From the NCBI GenBank assembly GCA_051439375.1, contig JBFRWB010000079.1, positions 1-5,135 of the forward strand: a stretch of DNA of 5,135 nt, written 5' to 3'. Origin of the DNA: JBGTGT01 sp051439375. GTDB lineage: Bacteria > Cyanobacteriota > Cyanobacteriia > Cyanobacteriales > Microcystaceae. The position numbers and the translations under genes are program-made. This document shows positions 1-5,135 of this stretch, piece after piece. Numbering within the stretch: position 1 is the first letter of the stretch; every line of letters begins with the position of its first letter. The notes beneath the pieces are model-generated. The model was not told where the DNA came from. It was given only the letters and a program-made list of their open reading frames with translations, and searched no databases.

Positions 1-317
1 TGGGAGCATTAGATGGAGCATTTTGGGGGCTATTATTTGGATTGATTTTTTTCTGTCCTATTTTAGGCGTAGCAGTTGGGGCTTCTATGGGAGCATTTAG
101 TGGTTCTCTAAAAGATTATGGCATTAACGATGATTTTATTAAGGACATTCAAACTAAAGTAACAGAAGGGACATCGGCTCTTTTTTTGTTAACAGGTGAT
201 GTAACCTTAGACAAAGTAGAAGAGTCTCTTGGGGACATGAAAGCTGAATTAATTCGGTCTAATCTTTCTAATGAGCAGGAAGCAAAATTAAGAGAACATT
301 TCAGTCCAGACGTTTAA
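1..317 (+). CDS. DUF1269-type membrane protein, 3' part only
   Basis: The reading frame is open from position 3 to the TAA at 315-317 and continues off the left edge, so 104 C-terminal residues are visible; the in-frame TTG at 42 is not a likely start. The visible part begins with a glycine-rich hydrophobic stretch (GAFWGLLFGLIFF, then CPILGVAVGASMGAFSG) with glycines spaced like a glycine zipper, which I read as a membrane hairpin. A soluble tail follows: an YGINDDFIKDI segment, a STALF-like strand (TSALFLLTGDVTLDKV) and a charged helical end (LSNEQEAKLREHF). This order and these phrases match the DUF1269 (COG4803) family of predicted membrane proteins, usually about 160-170 residues. No biochemical function is established for the family. 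The next gene starts 27 bases downstream on the same strand with no hairpin terminator between them, so co-transcription is possible. Family call fairly sure, function unknown. Confidence 0.8.
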   Translation, partial: GALDGAFWGLLFGLIFFCPILGVAVGASMGAFSGSLKDYGINDDFIKDIQTKVTEGTSALFLLTGDVTLDKVEESLGDMKAELIRSNLSNEQEAKLREHFSPDV

Positions 318-344
318 CTTTTTTTGATTGGGTAGGGTTAAAGT

Positions 345-2036
345 ATGTTCCTAAAAATACACCGTTTCTTAACTTCTATTAGTTTAAGTATTACCTTATC
401 GGTTTCAACTGCTTTGCCCCTCAGTGCAGCAGAACGCCTATTTTTTATCCTAGGCCCGCTCAATTTATCTTTAGGGATTGAATCCTTAGAAGAATTTGCT
501 CAAACAGGGGAAGTTAACCAAGATTTAGGCTTTTATTTCCGAGTTGCTAACGCTAACGTTGAACAGCAGACGGCTTTTCGAGAGGCTTTAAATAAACGAG
601 TAGAACTGGAAAATCCGGTTTATATTGCCCGTTTTTTCAATAGTTCTTTAGGAGAAGACCTTTTAAACCGTATGGGGTACTTATTCCAAATTCAAGGCGG
701 GAGAAACGGAAAATTTGCGATTCGAGGGGCATTAATCACAGCAGCTTTAGACAAAGAGGAAGGATTAACGCTAATGAACTTTCTTCGTCAATTACCCACG
801 AATATGCAGTTTGATTTAGAAGGAATTCAAAGCGCAGCCCGTTTAATTGAACAATTGGATCAAGGAACAAGACTATTAACCGAAGAAATGCAGCGTTTAA
901 GTACAGAAGCAGCTAAAAATGAGAGTTTTGACTTTTCTAGTTTGCCTGACTTAAACCAAGCAGGAAATTATGGAGTCTCAGCCCGAAAAACTTGGACTTT
1001 AACCGATCCTAAACGAAATCGTACCTTTAATGCGATCGTTTATCAACCTCAACGCTGGCGAGGGGAGAAAACCCCTGTTATTATCATTTCCCATGGTTTA
1101 GCGTCTCGTCCTGAAGATTTTGACCATTGGGGGCAACATTTAGCCTCTTATGGCTATCTTGCTGTCTTACCCCAACATATTGGCAGTGACTCCCAACAAA
1201 TTGAAGCCCTACTGACAGGCTTATCCAGAGAAGTCTTTGACATAGATGAGTTTATTAATCGACCTTTAGACGTAAGTTACGTCATTGATGAGTTAGAACG
1301 GCGGAATCAGGCAGAATTTGCCGGAAGATTACAGTTAAACAAGGTGGGCGTAGCTGGACATTCTTTTGGTGGGTACAATATGTTGGCTTTAGGAGGCGCA
1401 ACCCTCAATTTTGATCACTTAGAAACCGTTTGTCGTCGGGATCAATGGAGTGTTAATGTTGCTTTACTATTACAATGTCGTGCCTTAGACTTATCCCCTC
1501 AAGCCCGACAGATTAACTTAAAAGATGAACGAGTCAAAGCCATTTTGACCTTAAATCCAGTAGCAGGTGATATTTTTGGGGCAGAAGGACTTAAAAATTT
1601 AAAGATTCCTGTGGCTTTTGCAGCAGGAAGTAGTGATCCTGCCACACCCGCCGCTATTGAACAATTACGGGCATTTGTTTGGGCAGGAAGTGAAGCAAAA
1701 TATCTTGCCCTTGTCAGAGGCCAAGCTCATGTTAACTTTACTCGACTCGATGCCCAAACTCAAGCAATGTTTGATGGGTTTGAACACCTTACCTTTCCCA
1801 AACAAGATATTTTAGATAAATATGCCAATATTTATACGATTGCCTTTTTTGAACGACATCTCCTTGGGGATGAAGCCTTTGCGCCCTATTTAACGTCTGC
1901 TTACAGTCAATATATCAGCCGATCGCCTAATGAAATTTATGTGGTAGATCAAAGGGCGGATGAGGCTTTAAGTCAACTCTTTAACCGTCATCGGCCAAGC
2001 GATCGCCCTCCAATCTTTCCGCCTAATCGGAATTAA
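345..2036 (+). CDS. Exported DUF1400 domain / alpha-beta hydrolase protein
   Basis: A complete 563-residue protein. Residues 1-29 look like a Sec signal peptide: basic start (K4, H6, R7), hydrophobic core 8-26, likely cleavage after SAA at 27-29. Residues about 30-155 fit DUF1400, a domain found mainly in cyanobacteria next to hydrolases (ERLFFILGPLNLSLGIESLEEFAQTGE region). A helical linker runs to about 205. Residues about 215-520 form an alpha/beta-hydrolase fold resembling platelet-activating-factor acetylhydrolase / dienelactone-hydrolase-like enzymes (COG4188). Visible catalytic elements are H250-G251 (oxyanion region), the nucleophile elbow GHSFGG with S340, D431 in GSSDPATP, and H462 in GQAHVNF. 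C363 and C378 lie between the elbow and the acid and could form a disulfide outside the cytoplasm. The tail is proline-rich. The ATG at 345 has a weak AGGG ribosome site at 334-337. It is probably a periplasmic or thylakoid-lumen esterase or lipase; the substrate cannot be told. Confidence 0.87.
   Translation: MFLKIHRFLTSISLSITLSVSTALPLSAAERLFFILGPLNLSLGIESLEEFAQTGEVNQDLGFYFRVANANVEQQTAFREALNKRVELENPVYIARFFNSSLGEDLLNRMGYLFQIQGGRNGKFAIRGALITAALDKEEGLTLMNFLRQLPTNMQFDLEGIQSAARLIEQLDQGTRLLTEEMQRLSTEAAKNESFDFSSLPDLNQAGNYGVSARKTWTLTDPKRNRTFNAIVYQPQRWRGEKTPVIIISHGLASRPEDFDHWGQHLASYGYLAVLPQHIGSDSQQIEALLTGLSREVFDIDEFINRPLDVSYVIDELERRNQAEFAGRLQLNKVGVAGHSFGGYNMLALGGATLNFDHLETVCRRDQWSVNVALLLQCRALDLSPQARQINLKDERVKAILTLNPVAGDIFGAEGLKNLKIPVAFAAGSSDPATPAAIEQLRAFVWAGSEAKYLALVRGQAHVNFTRLDAQTQAMFDGFEHLTFPKQDILDKYANIYTIAFFERHLLGDEAFAPYLTSAYSQYISRSPNEIYVVDQRADEALSQLFNRHRPSDRPPIFPPNRN
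1999..2006. repeat. HIP1 octameric palindrome
   Basis: A perfect GCGATCGC lies inside the 3' end of the hydrolase gene. HIP1 is the highly iterated palindrome over-represented in many cyanobacterial genomes, so it supports a cyanobacterial source. Seven-of-eight relatives occur at 1032-1038 (GCGATCG) and around 1919-1926. Confidence 0.85.
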
Positions 2037-2044
2037 GAAATGGA

Positions 2045-3304
2045 CTATTCCATCATTTCCCCAAAGAAATCAATCGTTTCCTGCAACGCTTTGACAAATA
2101 GATCAATTTCCTCATGGGTATTGTAGAAATACAAACTCCCTCGCACACTGCCCGACGCATTGAATAAACGGTGCAATGGTTGGGTACAATGATGACCAGA
2201 ACGGATCGCAATGCCTTCATGATCCAGTAAGGTTGCTAAGTCACTGGCATGGAGTCCCTCTACATTAAAGGCGGCTAAAGCTGCCCGTCCTTGGCCATTT
2301 TCATCAGGTTTTACGCCATAGATCCGAACTTTAGGCACATCTGCTAATTTTTTAAACAAATAGGCTGTTAATTCTCCTTCATAAGCGTGAATTGTATCCA
2401 TTCCTATCTGGTTTAAATAGTCAATGGCCGCCCCTAACCCAATGGCTTCTGCAATAGCGGGTGTACCTGCTTCAAACTTATGGGGTAACTCGCCACAGGT
2501 GAAATGATCAAGGAAAACCTCATTAATCATTTCTCCACCCCCTAAAAAGGGCTGCATTTCTTCTAAAATAGCTTGCTTCCCGTAGAGAAACCCAATTCCC
2601 GTCGGCGCACACATTTTATGTCCACTGGCTACTAACCAGTCACAGTTTAAAGCCTGAACATCGATTTTTTGATGGGGGACGCTTTGACAAGCATCAATCA
2701 GCACTTTAGAACCGTTTTCATGGGCTAATCTGGTAATTTCTTCAACAGGATTCACATTACCCAAGGTATTAGAGACATGGACAACGGTAACTAATTTGGT
2801 TTTCTCTGAGAGTAGAGACTGATACTGTTCAAAATCAAAGGTTTCTTCGGGGGTTAAACCGACAAATTTAAGTACAGCACCTGTTTTTTTAGCAATAATC
2901 TGCCAAGGAACAAGATTGCTGTGGTGTTCCATCACGGTTGTAATGATTTCGTCTCCTTCTTTAAGATTTTCTAAGCCCCAACTATAAGCAACAATATTAA
3001 TGGCTTCACTGGCGTTTCGGGTATAGATAATCTCTTGACGGGATGACGCATTAATAAAGGCAGCTACCTTATCTCTTGCCCCTTCATAGGCTTCTGTCGC
3101 CCGAATACTAAGACTATGCGCCCCTCGATGCACGTTTGCGTTATCTAGCTCATAATAGGACTGCATTGCCTTTAAAACACTGACAGGTTTTTGGGATGTC
3201 GCTGCATTATCTAGATAAACGAGGGGTTTTCCGTTAACTTCTTGGTTAAGGATGGGGAAATCGTTACGAACTTTTAGGGCAAGGGGTTTTTCTTGGATTA
3301 GCAT
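2045..3304 (-). CDS. sufS: SufS cysteine desulfurase (group II)
   Basis: A 419-residue PLP enzyme that takes sulfur from L-cysteine, leaving alanine, and holds it as a persulfide for iron-sulfur cluster assembly on SufBCD, usually with the help of SufE. The fold-type I aminotransferase layout is intact. Visible landmarks are YLDNAATSQKP (30-40), NVHRGAHSLS (57-66), the EHHSN histidines (H127, H128), LIDACQSVPH with the pyridine-binding D204 and Q207, the PLP lysine K230 in SGHKM, and the persulfide cysteine C373 in RSGHHCTQP. R368 and R388 match the conserved substrate arginines. The short loop around the cysteine is the SufS rather than the IscS/NifS form. Length matches cyanobacterial SufS (about 420). 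The ATG at 3302-3304 fits the family N-terminus, but no good Shine-Dalgarno sequence precedes it; a heptamer array lies there instead. It follows sufD by 90 bases, so it is the second gene of the visible unit. Confidence 0.96.
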   Translation of the reverse strand: MLIQEKPLALKVRNDFPILNQEVNGKPLVYLDNAATSQKPVSVLKAMQSYYELDNANVHRGAHSLSIRATEAYEGARDKVAAFINASSRQEIIYTRNASEAINIVAYSWGLENLKEGDEIITTVMEHHSNLVPWQIIAKKTGAVLKFVGLTPEETFDFEQYQSLLSEKTKLVTVVHVSNTLGNVNPVEEITRLAHENGSKVLIDACQSVPHQKIDVQALNCDWLVASGHKMCAPTGIGFLYGKQAILEEMQPFLGGGEMINEVFLDHFTCGELPHKFEAGTPAIAEAIGLGAAIDYLNQIGMDTIHAYEGELTAYLFKKLADVPKVRIYGVKPDENGQGRAALAAFNVEGLHASDLATLLDHEGIAIRSGHHCTQPLHRLFNASGSVRGSLYFYNTHEEIDLFVKALQETIDFFGEMME

Positions 3305-3310
3305 AATCTT

Positions 3311-3345
3311 AGGTTTCAGGTACTAGGTATTAGGTTTCAGGTTTC
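3311..3345. repeat. Heptamer tandem array 1 (AGGTNNY x5), sufS leader
   Basis: Five head-to-tail 7-base units with no gaps. On the + strand copies 1, 4 and 5 are AGGTTTC, copy 2 is AGGTACT and copy 3 is AGGTATT, followed by a remnant AG. On the sufS sense strand the unit reads RRWACCT. The array ends six bases before the sufS start codon, so it fills the position where a ribosome-binding site would be. Short heptamer arrays of this kind are known from filamentous and unicellular cyanobacteria (STRR-like repeats). Confidence 0.85.
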
Positions 3346-3381
3346 AGATTGAATGATGAACTGTATCACTGTTAACTTAAT

Positions 3382-3409
3382 TACTGATCACTGATCACTG
3401 GTCACTGTC
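3382..3409. repeat. Heptamer tandem array 2 (CACTGAT-like x4), across sufD stop
   Basis: Four head-to-tail 7-base units on the + strand: TACTGAT, CACTGAT, CACTGGT, CACTGTC. The unit differs from array 1, from which it is separated by 36 bases. It overlaps the sufD 3' end: the stop codon (complement of 3395-3397) and the last codons lie within the units. An isolated CACTGTT at 3367-3373 is out of phase with the array and may be a stray relative. Confidence 0.8.
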
Positions 3410-4750
3410 GAATGTACGACAGGCTACACATTGAGCTATCCGTTGTCGGATAGACTGAAGGGGAATACAGTCAAGAATCTCGGCAGCAAAGGCATCAATT
3501 AAAAGATTTCGAGCATCTGTTTCATTTAAGCCCCGACTTTGCAGGTAAAATAGCTCATCTGCTTCTAATTGACTCACTGTCGCACCATGAGAACACTTTA
3601 CGTTGTCCGCCGTAATTTGTAATTCTGGTTTAGTGTTAATTCTGGCTTTTGGGGAAAGAAGCAAGTTACGATTCAACTGAGACGCATTCGTAAGTTGGGC
3701 TGCTTTCGGAACAAATATTTTGCCATTGAAAACTCCTTGGGCTTGATCATCTAAAATGTACTTGTGTAACTGGTTAACTGTACTGTGAGGGGCAGTTAAA
3801 TAAACTGCGCTATGGGTATCGGCAATTTGTTTGCCCTTAATGACGGTTAAACCGTTAAGGTAGGTGCTAATTTGCTCTCCTGCTTGCCAAATCTCAATGG
3901 TATGGCGATGGAGTTGACTACCTAAGCTCAGTTCATTTTCAGTATAGATGCTATCACGTCCTTGGGAGACAGCCGTTTTGCCAATATGTACCCCATTGGG
4001 AGATTCTTGCTGCAAATTCGTATGATTTAATTGAGCATTATCATGTAAATAAACTTCTGTGACACTGTTATTAAAATAGGGTTTATCTGAAGGTAAATCA
4101 ATACAGTTCGAGTTAACAGATTTATATTCTTCTATGATACTTAATTTAGAACTATTTTCCCCGACAATTAAAGTTCTAGGTTGACTTAAACTAGGGGTTT
4201 CACTAGGAACAGATAACCATAGTACATGAATAGGCTTATCAATAACTGTGTTAGGTGTTGCCCAAATAATTGCAACATCTCTTAACGAAACAGTATTCAA
4301 AGCGACAAAAATATCTAAATTTCCTTTTTGTTGTCCTAGATACTTGACAAGTTTGCCTTTTTGTACGTCTGACAATTGTTCTAGATTCCCTACGAATACC
4401 CCATCAGGTAGTGCATAAGTGTCTGACAATTCAGGAGAATAGACACCATTAACAAAGACAATACGGCTATTCATGGATTCATGAAGGACAAAACGGGGTA
4501 AAGCGTCGGGATTAACGCTGAAAGGTTGAGCTATTTGAAACTGATGCTTATATAGTGCCGATAAATTGGTAAATTGCCATTCTTCTTCCCGTTGCGTCGG
4601 AAGGGTTAACTCTTTGACTTGAGAGAGGGCATTTTTTTGCAAGGTGGTGATAAAATCTGCTTCAATCACCGAAGAATTGGCTTTAAATTGGTTTAATAGA
4701 TTGTTTAGATAGGTATCTGGTTCAATTTTGTCGATACTTGAGGTATTCAT
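3395..4750 (-). CDS. sufD: SufD, Fe-S cluster assembly scaffold subunit
   Basis: A subunit of the cytoplasmic SufBCD complex; SufD pairs with SufB on SufC ATPase dimers and helps iron entry and cluster formation. With the ATG at 4748-4750 the protein has 451 residues, close to other cyanobacterial SufD proteins. A TTG seven codons upstream (4771) would give 458 but has no ribosome site, so I prefer the ATG; its own ribosome site is also weak. Landmarks in ATG numbering: the N-terminal helical part with REEEWQFTNLSAL (from residue 54), then the right-handed beta-helix core, then GVFNGKIFV (about 339-347), and KCSHGAT at 385-391 with C386 and H388; the histidine corresponds to the catalytic His360 of E. 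coli SufD. The closing helices include LNETDARNLLIDAFAAEILD. The end carries a CxxC (C441, C444), and its last residues, DSDQ, are encoded by heptamer array 2. sufS follows; sufB and sufC are not visible upstream. Confidence 0.95.
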   Translation of the reverse strand: MNTSSIDKIEPDTYLNNLLNQFKANSSVIEADFITTLQKNALSQVKELTLPTQREEEWQFTNLSALYKHQFQIAQPFSVNPDALPRFVLHESMNSRIVFVNGVYSPELSDTYALPDGVFVGNLEQLSDVQKGKLVKYLGQQKGNLDIFVALNTVSLRDVAIIWATPNTVIDKPIHVLWLSVPSETPSLSQPRTLIVGENSSKLSIIEEYKSVNSNCIDLPSDKPYFNNSVTEVYLHDNAQLNHTNLQQESPNGVHIGKTAVSQGRDSIYTENELSLGSQLHRHTIEIWQAGEQISTYLNGLTVIKGKQIADTHSAVYLTAPHSTVNQLHKYILDDQAQGVFNGKIFVPKAAQLTNASQLNRNLLLSPKARINTKPELQITADNVKCSHGATVSQLEADELFYLQSRGLNETDARNLLIDAFAAEILDCIPLQSIRQRIAQCVACRTFDSDQ

Positions 4751-4830
4751 AGCTTTTTGTTCAATAATCAAGTTAGTGGCAGGGTAAACTCAATGGATAA
4801 TTAATTTCTTCTTTGACCCCACCTATGACC

Positions 4831-4836
4831 ATCTTA
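4831..4836 (-). promoter_or_regulatory. Candidate -10 box for sufD
   Basis: On the minus strand the sequence reads TAAGAT, four of six to TATAAT with the key TA and final T. It lies about 80 bases before the sufD ATG. No standard -35 is visible at 16-18 bases; that position is occupied by the GTTG arm and A-tract of the SufR-like operator. A weak -35 is common for regulated cyanobacterial promoters. This is a guess from position and sequence only. Confidence 0.3.
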
Positions 4837-4848
4837 TCCCATGTTTAG

Positions 4849-4862
4849 CAACTTTTTTGTTG
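4849..4862 (-). promoter_or_regulatory. SufR-type operator CAAC-N6-GTTG
   Basis: A perfect inverted repeat: CAAC, six T (six A on the sufD sense strand), GTTG. CAAC-N6-GTTG is the motif reported for SufR, the 4Fe-4S repressor of the sufBCDS operon in Synechocystis. It is about 100 bases upstream of the sufD ATG and would overlap the -35 region of the candidate promoter, a position that suits a repressor. SufR itself is not encoded in the window. Eight fixed bases are unlikely by chance in a leader this short (roughly 0.5 percent at equal base frequencies), and the gene downstream is the right pathway. Confidence 0.65.
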
Positions 4863-4877
4863 TTAAAGTACCTTTAA
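4863..4877. repeat. Palindrome TTAAAG-TAC-CTTTAA beside the operator
   Basis: A perfect 6-base inverted repeat with a 3-base centre starts directly after the last base of the CAAC-N6-GTTG motif. It could be a second regulator site or part of an extended operator region upstream of sufD. AT-rich palindromes of this size do arise by chance, and I recognise no known regulator for it. Confidence 0.4.
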
Positions 4878-4894
4878 GTAGAGATGATCGTCCA

Positions 4895-4958
4895 TTATTA
4901 AAGCCCTTCGGGCTTGAGTAATAAAGCGATCTCGAAGGAATCCGCATTGCGCTGCGCA
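4895..4958. repeat. REP-like inverted repeats
   Basis: Two palindromic units lie close together. The first (4895-4924) is a two-part stem: TTATTA pairs with TAATAA on the outside and AAGCCC with GGGCTT inside, with a TTC loop and a 3-base GAG bulge. The second (4948-4958) is TGCGC-T-GCGCA. Neither is followed by a T-run on either strand, so a standard Rho-independent terminator is not supported. GC-rich palindromes with TTC loops are common dispersed intergenic repeats in cyanobacteria. No protein gene is seen here. Confidence 0.5.
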
Positions 4959-4990
4959 TAATAGTCCAAATACTTAACCCATCAGCTTGT

Positions 4991-5135
4991 CAGCCCTTAA
5001 GTTGACACTCTGAAGGGGGGACAAGGAAGGCTGAAAGCCTTATAGGGTGACGAATAGAGGCAAGTGTGGTAGAAAGAAAAGTGTTCCCAACAAGCGGGCA
5101 GCTTCGCTGTGCCTTCGGCAACGCCTCTATCCAGA
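4991..5135 (+). ncRNA. Structured RNA, possibly HEARO / IscB omega-RNA
   Basis: Several stems pack into about 140 bases. CCCTT (4994-4998) pairs with AAGGG (5013-5017). AAGGCT (5027-5032) pairs with AGCCTT (5036-5041) over a GAA triloop. ATAGAGGC (5054-5061) pairs perfectly with GCCTCTAT (5123-5130), enclosing two TTC-loop hairpins: CAGC/GCTG (5099-5109) and TGCC/GGCA (5110-5120). The loop of the first stem holds ACACT (5005-5009), which can pair with AGTGT at 5063-5067 or 5080-5084, a possible pseudoknot. The purine-rich unpaired segments (GGGTGACGAATAG, CCCAACAAGCGGG) resemble my recollection of HEARO RNA, the omega-RNA scaffold upstream of iscB in ISC elements. If so, the guide segment would be just 5' of the first stem and an iscB gene would start to the right of the window. 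The structure is seen; the family name is inference from memory. A non-guide structured RNA or a cluster of REP-like repeats are alternatives. Confidence 0.5.

Noticed and set aside
319..325. Run of seven T after the DUF1269 stop codon as a terminator
   Set aside because: No stem-forming inverted repeat lies directly upstream of the T-run.
1618..1815. 65-codon + strand ORF inside the hydrolase gene
   Set aside because: It lies out of frame within the region encoding the catalytic Asp and His of the hydrolase, has no family resemblance and is best explained as a shadow.
3311..3409. CRISPR array
   Set aside because: Units are contiguous 7-mers without spacers and the two arrays have different units.
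4751..4771. TTG start giving a seven-residue longer SufD
   Set aside because: No ribosome site precedes it, the rarer codon adds residues not typical of the family, and the ATG at 4748-4750 gives the usual length.
4895..4924. Inverted repeat as a Rho-independent terminator
   Set aside because: The stem is convincing but no T-run follows on either strand; REP-like repeat is the safer call.
4985..5135. Open frames on the minus strand running in from the right edge
   Set aside because: Two minus-strand frames stay open for about 45-50 codons with no recognisable protein motif; the region is full of inverted repeats and overlaps the proposed structured RNA, so coding is not supported.
4991..5135. 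RNase P RNA, tmRNA, 6S RNA or group II intron end
   Set aside because: I cannot find the conserved sequence blocks of these RNAs here, and there is no domain V-like hairpin or GUGYG start in the expected arrangement.

Overview
The window looks like chromosomal DNA from a cyanobacterium, probably an AT-rich unicellular nitrogen-fixer type (Cyanothece / Rippkaea / Crocosphaera group). This rests on four things: the protein types (a DUF1400-plus-hydrolase protein, a cyanobacterial SufD-SufS pair), a perfect HIP1 octamer (GCGATCGC), heptanucleotide tandem repeats between genes, and a perfect match to the cyanobacterial SufR operator. The species guess is inference.

Layout. Positions 1-317 (+) hold the 3' part of a DUF1269-type membrane protein gene cut by the window edge. 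It is followed 27 bases later by a complete gene (345-2036, +) for an exported two-domain protein: signal peptide, DUF1400 domain, then an alpha/beta-hydrolase with a visible Ser-Asp-His triad. This gene meets sufS tail to tail with only 8 bases between the stop codons.

Positions 2045-4750 (-) carry sufD followed by sufS. SufD is a scaffold subunit of the SufBCD iron-sulfur cluster assembly complex and SufS is the cysteine desulfurase that supplies its sulfur. Their 90-base spacer holds two unrelated heptamer arrays. One ends six bases before the sufS start codon. The other runs through the sufD stop codon and encodes the last SufD residues. sufB and sufC are not seen upstream. Instead, about 100 bases before sufD there is a perfect CAAC-N6-GTTG palindrome, the motif reported for the iron-sulfur repressor SufR, placed where it could cover the -35 region of a sufD promoter.

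Positions 4880-5135 hold no convincing protein gene. They contain REP-like inverted repeats and then a compact set of nested and adjacent stems (about 4991-5130) that looks like a structured RNA on the + strand. Its organisation and some sequence blocks remind me of HEARO / IscB omega-RNA, the guide-RNA scaffold found upstream of iscB in ISC-type mobile elements. This is the most interesting part of the window, but the assignment is tentative because the window ends where an iscB gene would begin.
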